Shown: one piece after another, positions 47,520 to 62,150 of the stretch | How the letters are laid out: every line of letters begins with the position of its first letter | Numbering within the stretch: position 1 is the first letter of the stretch | Assembly: GCA_001792895.1 (NCBI GenBank) | Contig: MARA01000016.1 | Location: forward strand, 620,001 to 684,000 | Source of the DNA: Lentinus brumalis | Taxonomy: Eukaryota > Basidiomycota > Agaricomycetes > Polyporales > Polyporaceae | Length of the DNA: 64,000 nucleotides | Direction: 5' to 3' | Made by a program: the position numbers and the translations under genes | The notes under the pieces: model-generated | What the model saw: the letters and a program-made list of their open reading frames with translations, nothing else | Databases searched by the model: none | Told to the model about the DNA's origin: nothing

Positions 47520-50500
47520 ATGTCGCTTACACCAGCGCCCCACGATGCTCCTCGGAAGTCGCGGGAAAGCAAGCATGATGAGAACCAGCCTCCTGACGAT
47601 CAGCTTGCTGGATATGATTTGTCGACACAGGGCGTTCCCTTCAGGAGAAGAGAAGAGGTACGTGTAGAGTGGCTCCGAGCTACTGACAGCGACATTACGA
47701 GTGCATAGGGTGTAGACAGGTACAGAGAGGAGGCGAGATGGGCAAGCGCGCGCGACGCGTCGACGCGTCGTCGTGTATAGATCTCGACGCGTCGTCGGAG
47801 ATCAAATGTCTGCTGACAAACTCAGATATCGGACCCTACGGTTCCGACCCCCTAATTGGGAGCAGACTACCAGTTTCCAAACACGGCATCGATGTTCAAG
47901 TTGAGAACCACCTCGACTGCGTGCCGACGTCTCCCCTCGCCGCCACTGATCCTGAATCTCTTCCACACCCTCAAGGACAACTGCAACCACTTCGTCTACT
48001 CTCCTGCGACCGACAAGTAACACGGCCCTCTACCGATCAGCAATTCTGCTATGGGTCCTCATTTTTGCGAATACCCGATCGACAAGTTCCTGAAATGTGT
48101 GCCAGGAGATGCGCCGACTGCCAAAGAACGGACCCAATTCGAGCAGGTAGATTGGAGTAAGGCAAACGTTGAGGAAGACTGGTATCTGCTAATGGTGTGT
48201 TTTGCTGTCCCTCGGGAGTGCAGTCTCGTGCTCATACACCCTAGAACAAGACTGTCAACTCCGTATTTGAGGCATCCGGCAGCATGTCGCTCGCGTTTCT
48301 AGATACCTCCATTTATCGAGCGTTGGGGTCTGTGGGCCCCGATGGGAAGAAGACTCAGACGCGCGCCCAGACGTTGAACGATGCAGGGGTCTATTGGGAC
48401 ACTGACGAAGCTCGTGACGCTACGAAGCTCACCGCTGAGCAGATCAAGAACAGCACTCTCACTCCAGAGGAGCTGAAGGCCCGTGGCATGGTTGGAGCTC
48501 GCAACTGGCACTGGATAGTCGTCCCGCTGGAGATCAAGCACGACCGGAAGAAGACTGCGTTTTTCTTCCGGGAACCGGCGCCGCAGAAGAACAGATCATG
48601 TCCCACGGCCAATATTTCTCAGCCTCCTTCATCCACGGTCGCAGTCGAAGGTGGTTATACCTCCTTCAGCGCGCCGACAAGCATCTCTGGGCAGGCGGAA
48701 GAGGAAGATCAGACCGGTGATACATCCACCGATGCTGAGGCTCCCCTGGCTCAATTTGTCGAGCAAATGCTGAACATCCTGTACTGTCAGCATCGTCAAT
48801 TCTGCTACGGGATCTACGTCTGGCAATGTATGGCACGTCTCTGCTACTTCGACCGAGGTGGCGCTGTCGTCTCCGAAGACTTTGACTGGACCTCTACCGA
48901 CTCACCACTGCACGACTTCCTCTGGAGAGTGGCGCACATGTCGCGTGACGACCTCGGGTATGACCCCACCGCTACTCCGCTCAAGAAGACGAACTTGGCG
49001 CAGGCAAATGCGTTCAAGGCGATGGCTAACGACCCCACTGTACCTGCAGCGGTCCAAGGGTACGTGAGGGCAGCGACCGCGGAGGGAGTGCCCATCTACA
49101 AGTTGCGCATAATACCGATGGCCGCGCCTTCCGATGAAGGGCTCCCTAAGGATCCCTTGGCTCAGCCTGGCCCGTCGTCTGGCCCTGACCCTCAATCGTG
49201 TGACCCCACATCGTCTGCTTCGTCAACCGAGCCGTTTCTGGGCTCCAACTCCTCGTCACCAGGCCCCGACTCCTCTCCTTCGTCACCTTCTGAGTCAGTG
49301 GCCCGAGAGTTCTTGGTTGGAGAGCCTCATTTCGCCACCAACTCGCTTTTCGGTCGATGCACGAGGGGCTACGTAGCATACGACCTGCAGACAGGCCGTC
49401 TGTGCTTCCTCAAGGACTACTGGAGGCCGTACGTGCCCGGACACACGCGTCCCGAGCATCTCGTTCTCGAGCACCTGAACCGCTGCAAGGTCAGGCACAT
49501 TGCGACCCTCATCTGCGGCGGAGATGTCGGCGGCCACAGAGCTCAGGAGACAAAGGGTCAAGTGCTTCTTCACCACACGAAGGCGCCACCCGTCCCTCGG
49601 ATTCACTATCGGCTGGCCACCGAGGAAATTGGCCTACCTGTGGAGGAGTTCAAAAACTTCCGGCAGCTCGCAGCGGTATTCCTCGACGCCATTATCGGTA
49701 AGGAAATTTTCGTCTATTCAGCGATGTGAAGTACTCAGCCTCCGCCTTGTATCACAGCTCACAAAGATGCGTGGAAGGAGGCGAAAGTCCTTCATGGAGA
49801 CATCAGCGTCGGCAATATAATCATCGACGCTCTCACCAAGCGCGGCATCCTGATCGACTGGGATCTTGCTCGTTTGCAGTGCGAGCTCGCGTCGGGCCCC
49901 ATTGAACCTGATCGTGCGGTGCGGAGACTTTGATATCTTCATGTTTTGCGCGGATGGCTTATGCTTCCAATAGGGAACTTGGGAGTTCCGCAGTGCGCTC
50001 GCCTTGGCGTACCCGTTGAAGCCGCAGCGTGTATCTGACGATCTCGAGTCTTTCATTCATGCCTTCTATTACCTCGTGCTCAAGTACCACCCGACAACCT
50101 TGATCTCGCTGAAAGATTTCGTGGAAACTACGTTCGAGAACGCGTCGTTGGTGCGCGGCGTGAAGGTTGGCGGCCAGGCCAAGCTGACCTATTTCGCGTT
50201 AAAGCGACCTCGCTTCAAGGTCAGGAATAATCCAGTTCTACAGGAAGTCCTCGAGGCCATCCACAAAGGCTGCTACGAGTCGTATCAGCAGATCGACTTT
50301 GACCGGATGGAGGAACTCTATGCTATCCACGAACCCGCGCTCGAGACGCTGCCTGGCGTGCCGGACGTCGGCGAGGACGAGGATGAACTTGAAGACGCGT
50401 TCTCAGTTCAGGAGCCGGTTCACTGGACCCAAGCTACGACAACCGCATCCGAGTCTCAGGATGTCAGCGACGTTGACGGCAGCCGCAGCGGGGACCTGGT

Positions 50501-50927
50501 CACGGACGCCTCGAATCCCGGTCACAGCGACGCATCTGTGCATGAGCCAGTTACGGAGTCTGACAGTGACGGGGAGGCATCGGATCCCTGTGTGGTGACA
50601 GGTTTCTTGTCGGAGCATCAGCACCTCGCCAAAATACTGAAGGACAAGTACAAACCAGCCAAACCACTGGACGACAAACGGACCAATCAGTTCCTTCACC
50701 AAAGCAAGGGATTCCGGGACATGATTCCGTCCAAACTGTATCACAGTACGAACTACAGCTCCTCGGATGTGCCGACCTTTGCCGCGCGAACCGGGAAGCG
50801 CCCACGGGAGCCACAGGATGAGGCTGAGGTCCGGGATCGCCAGAGCGACAACACTGCTGAAGGGGACAACGAGGACCTTCCTCAGGAGTCTGGCCGACTT
50901 GGTCGCAAGAAGCGGCAGAGGGTTTGA
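47520..50927 (+). CDS. FunK1-type fungal protein kinase
   Basis: Supported exons are 47,520-47,657, 47,709-about 47,779, about 48,051-48,196, 48,283-49,697, 49,758-49,918 and 49,974-50,927; the join between 47,780 and 48,050 is unresolved. FunK1 hallmarks are in order. They are an N-terminal FLKCVPGDAPT..FEQVDWS region, a CFLKDYWRP block carrying the nucleotide-binding Lys (about 49,412), and AHKDAWKEAKVLHGDIS-GN (catalytic loop, 49,760 onward). IDWD (DFG equivalent, 49,853-49,864), GTWEFRSALAL and DDLESFIHAFYYLVLKY follow. The catalytic loop reads HGD rather than HRD. A Ser/Pro-rich insert lies at about 49,160-49,300, an acidic GEDEDELEDAF follows the kinase core, and a basic GRKKRQRV closes the protein (likely nuclear signal). 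The frame is open upstream to 47,187, so a longer N-terminus is possible. FunK1 substrates are unknown. Confidence 0.85.
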
Positions 50928-51366
50928 AAGGTCGACTCAGACTCGCAGCGGCAAACTTTAGCGTACTTACTTTCACTCAGTGTCTTGATCATCAGCCATA
51001 TGCTGGACTTCCTGTCCTTCGTTACACCGTGTCATGTCCTCACTGTACCAATGACTCTGGTCCAATTGTATGCCACAACGGTCCTCTGCTCTCTCGTTGC
51101 AATCTGACTTGCCATCGCCGATCATCTGCTTGCTAAGTTCCCTAGAGTCTGTCAGTTCTGGTAACGCACTTCAGATCAAGTTGATACCATACTACCATTT
51201 CTTCCTCAAAGTAATCGTACATACTTGCGTTGAGGAGGAGGAGTACTTAGTAGGACGTACTTAGTACTAGTACAACACTGACGCTGATACTAACTTCCTT
51301 ACTTGCCTTTATAATCGTGAGACCTGGTTGATCTCCGACAAACTCCGCTTAAGGCGACATGCGTCA
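50928..51366. other. Intergenic region FunK1 to FHA kinase 1
   Basis: About 440 bp of low GC compared with neighbours, with a GAGGAGGAGGAG stretch near 51,229-51,240 and a duplicated ACTTAGTA (51,245-51,266). It holds the FunK1 3' UTR and the start of the kinase 1 promoter. No gene seen. Confidence 0.5.
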
Positions 51367-51511
51367 ACGCGTCGTGGGCTTGAACAAAACCACTGTCGGT
51401 CTCCGATGTTTGGACGCGTCTTCGCGTCATTTTCTGCTCGATAACTCTGCGTTGTTTTAGAACTGATACTTGCTCACGGTTTACGCGACTTTTGGATATA
51501 TACGGACGCGT
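51367..51511 (+). promoter_or_regulatory. Cluster of three ACGCGT (MCB-like) sites upstream of FHA kinase 1
   Basis: Perfect ACGCGT hexamers occur at 51,367-51,372, 51,414-51,419 and 51,506-51,511, with related CGCGTC at 51,423-51,428 and 51,511-51,516, all within 165 bp of the ATG at 51,528. A TATA-like GGATATATAC lies at 51,495-51,504. In ascomycete yeasts ACGCGT is the MBF site that drives G1/S and DNA-damage genes. Whether this holds here is inference. Confidence 0.45.
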
Positions 51512-51527
51512 CGCGTCGTCTACGACG

Positions 51528-53686
51528 ATGGCGGCGGAAGAACTGGACCCAACCCAGTCCACACAGCAGTCGACGCAATCATCCAGCCAGACAACGACTC
51601 AGGGCGACCCGTGTCTCCCGGATAAAGGGGTCTGGGGCTCGCTGATTCCGGTCAACGATGCCAATCCATTCGTCAAGCGTATTGACTTTCTCAAATCGAA
51701 ACTATCGTATACCATAGGTAGGAGCCGGCGAGACCCAACCGTCGACGTCTCATTCAAGTACTTCCTGAGAATGAGTAAGTGCGTCATGATTACCGCGCAA
51801 TTGGGATACTGACGTTTGGCACCAAGGTCAAGTTCACTGCGTCTTTGAATGGGACGGAGAAGAGACATCCACGTCTGCTATCCTGATTCGAGACCTGAAT
51901 TCGTCAAATGGCACCTATGTATGTGATGTTATCTGTGCTGTCTACTGGGATCCTGATCAAAACGCTGGCAGATTCGCGGTGTGCGTATAGGAAGGAACGA
52001 GAGTCGACTGATTCGAGACGGCGATGAAGTGTCCTTCGCACCCGTCAGTCACAGAACAGATAGGACGACTCGCGACGACCGCGATGACTATCGTCAGTCT
52101 CACACGATCTGCGCTCCCTCCCGATATGCTCTCAACTGACTCGCTTTAGGCTTCAAGTTTCGTCATATGGCCTGCAAGCAACGACCTCGCGAAGGGCTAT
52201 ATGAGTCCTATGATGTTCATTGCGTCATTGGCAAGGGTGCGTATGGAACCGTGGTGAAGGCCTTACATCGCCGTGAAAACAAGTGGTATGCGGTCAAGAT
52301 GTTCTCCGGCGATAGACTCCGCGAGCTGCTCAGCGCCACTATTTCGGGCGGGTCTGCGCGGAGGATGGACGCGACAGCGGCGCATCTGAAACAGGAGGTG
52401 CAGATCCTACAAGGCTTACGCAATCCGTATGTCTGTGAGCTCAAAGAGGCGTTCTTTGAGGGGTATAGCGTCAGTACGTACCTGTCGACTCGACTGCCTG
52501 GTTACTATCCAGTCACTCCGTTAACCTCCGCGTTTACATTGAAGGTGTCGTACTCGAACTCGCGAAGGGCGGGGATCTCATGTCGTACGCGCTTAAGCAC
52601 GACGTCCTTCGTGAGTTGCTTCATCTTGCTTGACTTATCGTGCATTGACATGGCCTTCAGTCGAGCCCGAGGGACAGTACTTCACGTACCAGATATGTGA
52701 AGCCCTTGACGTGGGTGCCGAGGTGTCCTTCACCGTCGCACTATCTCATATGAGGCTCGCAGTATATTCATAGCCAGGGCATTGCTCATCGTGATTTGAA
52801 ACCGGAGAATGTGCTCTTGACCGATGACGCTCCCCCCATTGTGAAGCTCGCAGACTTTGGCTTAGCCAAAGTTATCGATTCCTTGTCCGATATGCAGGTG
52901 TGCACTCTGCACCTCTTTGGCCTACTCCTTACGCCACGCTGACTCTTGATCGAAGACCAGGTGCGGTACACCGGCCTTTGCAGCGCCAGAGGTATTCGAC
53001 GACAGCACCGAGGGATATGACAAGGTGGTCGACAGCTGGAGTCTTGGTGTCATGCTGTTCATGTTGTATGTTACCGATCCCACCCCTCGTTCGCGCCTCC
53101 TTGTTTCACGTCAACTTGCTAACAAGGCTCTTATCAGACTCACAAGGAAAACGCCGTTCACGGACACGTCGAACGAGCCAAATTGGCCTCTACTTGAAGA
53201 CTTCAACCTGAGCGATGCGGGTAGGGCTCAAGGTCAAACAGTCTGAACCCTTGCTCACTTACCGTTGCCTCAGGTGTGGACTTCATTCGTCGTTTGCTTG
53301 AACTCAAGCCTCAGGCCCGCATGACGCCGGCCCAAGCACTGAACCACGCCTGGATTTCTGCACAAGGTCCCAAGCAGCGTGCGCGCTTGCTTCAGCGCGA
53401 GGAGTCGTTGCTGCGCGAGGCTGCTCGGCGACAAGCCACCCCCACGCCTGAAGAACGCGTGGAGGAATCGCAGAGCAAGAAGCGCAAGGCCAGCGTCCAG
53501 CAGCTCGGCAAGTCGATGTCGACGATGTCTGTGGGAAACGAGGACGGTCCAGCTGCGAAGCGCACTCGCGCTGAACAGGGCATCATCGTCCGACATGCTC
53601 CCGAACCACCTCGGCCTGTCATGCCTTGGACGCCCATCGACCCGAACTCGGACGAGATACCAGGGCTAGGATTGTTACAGGAATAG
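51528..53686 (+). CDS. FHA kinase 1: Chk2/Rad53/Cds1-type checkpoint kinase, 546 aa
   Basis: Ten exons: 51,528-51,774, 51,827-51,918, 51,972-52,092, 52,150-52,473, 52,545-52,610, 52,661-52,710, 52,763-52,897, 52,956-53,065, 53,138-53,220, 53,274-53,686. All sites are GT-AG and the joined frame is open. Residues 9-25 hold five SQ/TQ sites in 17 residues, the target cluster of ATM/ATR-type kinases. The FHA domain (about 46-150) has IGR, SQVHC and SSNGTY, the phosphothreonine-binding set. The kinase domain has GKGAYGTV (181-188), Lys203 in [12 protein letters not shown] (309-316), DFG (331-333) and GTPAFAAPE (349-357). The tail has KKRK and KRTR basic clusters and ends [11 protein letters not shown]. 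In known family members damage signalling phosphorylates the SQ/TQ cluster, the FHA domain binds it in trans, and the kinase autoactivates to arrest the cell cycle in the nucleus. All required parts are present. Confidence 0.93.
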
Positions 53687-54341
53687 GAATGCTCCTTCAA
53701 CCCCCATCTGCTTTCCTCATTTCGCATTGTATATAGCTATATAACTTGCTTTGCTGTCGCTGTAGTTGCACCTTGTAGGATCTATGTCCATACCCTTTGA
53801 TCAACTTCCACGGACGCCCACACATGACATTGCCGCTGTTCTGTGACTACGCAGCACATTGCCTCGGAACCGCAGACATGGGCTGGTACTTCGGGATTCC
53901 CTGTTCAGGTGTGTTCCCCGGCAGGATGCGACTCAGACGATCTCCGCTACAAACGCGTCCGCGACGCGCCCGAAGTTCAACGCGTCTTAGCGAGGTTCAT
54001 GTTCCTCGCTTCCTGCCACGGCGACGCTCAGGTCCTCCGGGAGTCGTCCGAGTTCTACCGTTCATTTCTACCACTCCTCTGCTAGTTTTGCTCAGTCTAT
54101 TGTACGATTCGCTATTCTTGCTCACACTTGCTGTATAATATCCGCCTGGAACCTTGGTTATCCGACTCCATTGACCTGGATCGTCGTCTCAAGTGCGAGA
54201 GCTGTTGCATCTGTATCATTCTCTACCGGTACCAGTATGTCTGAAGTCACTCACGAGCCAGTTCTTCTCGCTGACCAAATTCAACTACTAGCTACATATA
54301 CTCTACACATACCCTGCTCCACATTACACTGATACACGGCC
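53687..54341. other. Intergenic region with a small open frame and two ACGCGT sites
   Basis: The plus-strand frame from about 53,843 to a stop at 54,085 contains RYKRVRDAPEVQRVLARF and SSEFYRSFLPLLC with coding-like third positions, but lacks a good ATG. It could be a relic exon or chance, and no family is recognised. ACGCGT occurs at 53,953-53,958 and 53,980-53,985, about 360-390 bp before the next kinase. The rest is A/T-richer 3' UTR and promoter sequence. Confidence 0.4.
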
Positions 54342-56416
<2,075 letters not shown>

Positions 56417-56756
56417 GGAGAATACGAGCCTCCTTGGAGCGTTCTCGACGCAATCGCCGTATATAGCCGTGACCAATGCTATCTTGCTTCTTGGTTATGT
56501 TATGCGGACTTGAAGGCAGGAAGTCAAGGTACTCGAGGAAGCGAGGAAGAGAGTCAACACATACTTATGCCAGTGAGGGTGGCATGAGGTTACCAAGTCG
56601 TCTCAGATCAATGCAGAGTGGGCGCTATTCGAACTCCGACGGTCTCCGCAGACATCCTCCTGGTGCCGCAGCAGCTACTCCAATGTTGCGACCTCCCATA
56701 GTGCTGGATCCCCATTCTCTCGACGTTGCTATATCCCAAACCTATCCTGTAGTTTT
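56417..56756. other. Intergenic region FHA kinase 2 to 3
   Basis: About 340 bp with a TATATAGC at 56,460-56,467. No gene and no ACGCGT site is seen. The ATG chosen for kinase 3 (56,757) gives the same 256-nt first exon as kinase 2. Confidence 0.4.
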
Positions 56757-59213
<2,457 letters not shown>

Positions 59214-59689
59214 GAGGCTGCTGTGATTGTGAAGATTGAGCTGGTGCGTGATTGTGCGGCCTTGACGGACTGTGCCACGGCAAAGCCAACATAATTGCTT
59301 GTTGTCGTACGCATTGTCGCTGAACGGAACCGAGGCATTGTGATACGCTTTGATATGCGCCACCGGTACCAGGACAATGCGAGCCACGTGTTCTCTTGAC
59401 CCTCATTCAACCTTGCCAACGCTTTTACCTATTCAGCATGTGAACTATGCGCTTCCAAGAGGTCTCTTCTTTTCTTTGTTGCCGTGGGTGCATATATTAC
59501 TCGATCCCGAGAGTCGAGGTTGCCTCACTTCGCTCTCTCTTCCCACTTTTCTGCAAGTGGCCTCAGTTACAAGGTTCCTCTGCGGATACTCGTTTCATTC
59601 CCAGTAAGCACATCCCTGTTTGCTTCAAGTTCGACTACGGAACTCATTGAACGCAGCACTGTGATTAGACTGTTGTCCTTGAGTTCAAA
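59214..59689. other. Intergenic region FHA kinase 3 to 4
   Basis: About 480 bp of 3' UTR and promoter. A TATA-like CATATATTAC lies at 59,490-59,499, about 195 bp upstream of the next ATG. No gene seen. Confidence 0.4.
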
Positions 59690-61819
59690 ATGCAGGATAC
59701 GCATAATTCGGACGATTCCCATAATTCGGACGACTCGCTTCCGGAGACTCAGCCAACCAACCAACCCCTCGAGGAAGACTTGGACGGCGATGTCTGGGGC
59801 TCTCTCGACCCATGGTCGCTGGACCCCGGCAATCATTGTCGCGTCGAATTTGAAGCCCCCAAACTTCACTATGTGATCGGCCGTCGCCTGGAACCCCAAC
59901 CAGACGTTGATCATATATTTCCCAATATGTTACAGATGAGTGAGTGGTTACGTATCATCCGAAGCACTTCACGCGCCAATGTTTGAACTTCGCAGGCCGG
60001 ACCCATTGCTCCTTTACGGCCGTCGACTATGGGACGCCCAAATTTGCTGTCAGAATCAAGGACCTCGGTTCGAGTAACGGGACATGGGTGAGTGTATCAC
60101 GGAAGATTGTATATGTGGCCATTGCTGAGGCGCATGGAGGAACTTTAGGTCTACGGCAGGAGGCTTAACAAAGACGAAAGTGTCCTTGTACGCAAGGATA
60201 CAGTAATAAGACTTGGACCATGTCCGGATGCGTCGCGTAAGCCTCCCGTTTGTCTCATACGTCACCGGGGCCCCGGGTACTCATCTCACTATGTTTACAG
60301 GGCTTGAGCTGAGGCTCCACCGCGGTGACAGTCATCACGCAGGTTCAATGATTCCCAGTCTGCGTTCTGTCTGCGATATCTACGAGATCCAGCATCCGCT
60401 CGGTACAGGCGGCTTTGGGGAAGTGAAGAAGGCACGTCATCGTCAGGAGAACAAGGTATACGCCATCAAGTTCATCCGGGAGGACCAGATGAAGACCCGC
60501 GTTGTGGACGAGCCGCCAACTGCGTCGCAAGAACACCGCCGCAAGTACCTCACCGACGAGATCGAGATCATGAAGCGACTGCACCATCCGAACATCGTAG
60601 ACTTCAAGGAGGCGTTGGAGGACCACGGTGTTTTGGGTATGTGAATCTGGCGTTGAATCCTCCGTTAAATCTTACGATCTGTCAGGACTCGTGATGGAAT
60701 ACATGCCTGGTGGCGACCTCGCCCAATACATCCAGGATCACCGTTGTCCCGAAGAAGACAGGGATGGTATATGTGAGGATCAGCTGTGCCGCTTCACATG
60801 TCGAGACTGACCCGAACTTCGCAGCGCATTCGGCTACCAAGTACTTCACGCAGCAGATTTGCCATGCGCTCGTCGTACGTCGACTTATTCGGCTGTCATC
60901 TCATGTATGTGACTTACCCCAGACTGCAGTATCTTCACGGAGAAGGCATTGTCCATCGTGATCTCAAGCCTGCCAACGTGCTTCTCAGCGGCAAAGTGCC
61001 CCCAGTGGCGAAGTTGGCCGACTTCAACCTCGCGAGGATTGCTGAACCTACGGCCTTGCTCTCGGTATGTCAGCCAACTCGTGGTAGTATTATGACACCA
61101 ACGCATTGACGTGGCAACAGAGAGTGTGCGGCACATGGGCCTTCATGGCTCCTGAAGTCCGGTACCCCGTCGCGGACGAGACCACGTACGACAGGTCTGT
61201 GGATAGCTGGAGTCTCGGGATCACGATTTCGATGATGTGGGTGCTCTTTGAATCTACCGCAGGCGGTGACTGACGACACACGTCTTGTCAGGCTGTGGGA
61301 TCGAGCTCCATTCAAGAGCACGTGGTCAACGAAGTTCAACAATTTGCCCCGCTCGTGGAGAGACATCGGTTCGGAAGGTGGGTTTGAGATGACCTCTTGC
61401 TCCATGGGCTACGCGGCTAACCGAGATGCATAGGCAAGGAGGTCCTCCGCGGTCTCTTGCAGCCCGATATCAAGGAAAGGATGACTCCCGAGGAAGTCCT
61501 CTCACACGCCTGGCTTGCGGGGGGCGTTGTCTGGTTCGAATCGGAAGAGCGTTCATCGACATCGAGCAGTCAAGACGACCCGAGTTCATTCACAGACGAG
61601 GACACTGTCATGTTCGCACAGCCAGCGCAGACAGTCGAGGACTTCCTTACCCCTGTCATGTCGATTGTTGGTCCTGAGACTCCCTCGCAGCACTCCCCTG
61701 CCATCAGTCGGCCCCCGAATGCATCGGCCCATGGATCCACTATCATGCCCTCAGGTAGTCAGACGACATGGCACAACTCCCTGTTTGGCCCCTCGTTCCA
61801 TGGCGCAGAGTCTCAGTAG
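59690..61819 (+). CDS. FHA kinase 4: divergent Chk2-like kinase with DFN motif, 539 aa
   Basis: Ten exons: 59,690-59,939, 59,996-60,087, 60,149-60,236, 60,301-60,636, 60,686-60,766, 60,825-60,874, 60,930-61,064, 61,121-61,236, 61,292-61,377, 61,434-61,819; all phases match the other three. The N-terminus has one TQ and an 18-bp duplication (59,699-59,734) giving HNSDDSHNSDDS. The FHA domain is canonical (VIGRR, SRTHC, SSNGTW, VYGRRLNK). The kinase keeps GTGGFGEV (178-185), Lys200, HRDLKPAN (308-315) and APE (354-356), but the metal-binding motif is DFN (330-332) and the activation loop has CGTWAFM in place of CGTPxYM. The activation segment has R-V before C-G-T where the others have T-R or T-K. 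The Ser/Thr-rich tail lacks both the basic signal and EIPGLG. Asp330 is still there, so catalysis is possible but regulation should differ. Confidence 0.9.
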
Positions 61820-62150
61820 CGGCGTCGTCTAGCATGCCTTTCCTTGTACGTGACCGTGTCTAGGACGTTCTTTTACATTATATGTTCCCATGTTGTACTG
61901 TACAATGGCTTATAGTGATCCGTATGCATGTGCCCGTCATCCAGGAAACCTTCGGGTCTCACCAGGGCGACATGCCTGGTAGACCGACTGTAGACATCAC
62001 GTCCTGCCCAGCGATGGCTAAGGTGCGTGTGCGATCCGTCATTCAGTGAAGTTGTTACAGCATGATTACAATACTACCAAACCGTCCGTCCGTCCGTCCG
62101 GACTCTGTTGTGAGCTGCATGCCCGGAATGTCCCCTCCTCCACGCGGACT
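61820..62150. other. Convergent 3' region between FHA kinase 4 and ARP2
   Basis: About 330 bp shared by the 3' ends of two genes pointing at each other. It includes a CCGT tetramer array at 62,082-62,099. No gene or clear hairpin was noted. Confidence 0.5.
62082..62099 (+). repeat. Tetramer microsatellite (CCGT)n
   Basis: Four and a half perfect CCGT copies, 52 bp downstream of the ARP2 stop codon. Confidence 0.85.

Noticed and set aside
51492..51527. Start of FHA kinase 1 upstream at a TTG
   Set aside because: The ATG at 51,528 is in frame and directly precedes the SQ/TQ cluster, and a TATA-like element overlaps the putative extension.
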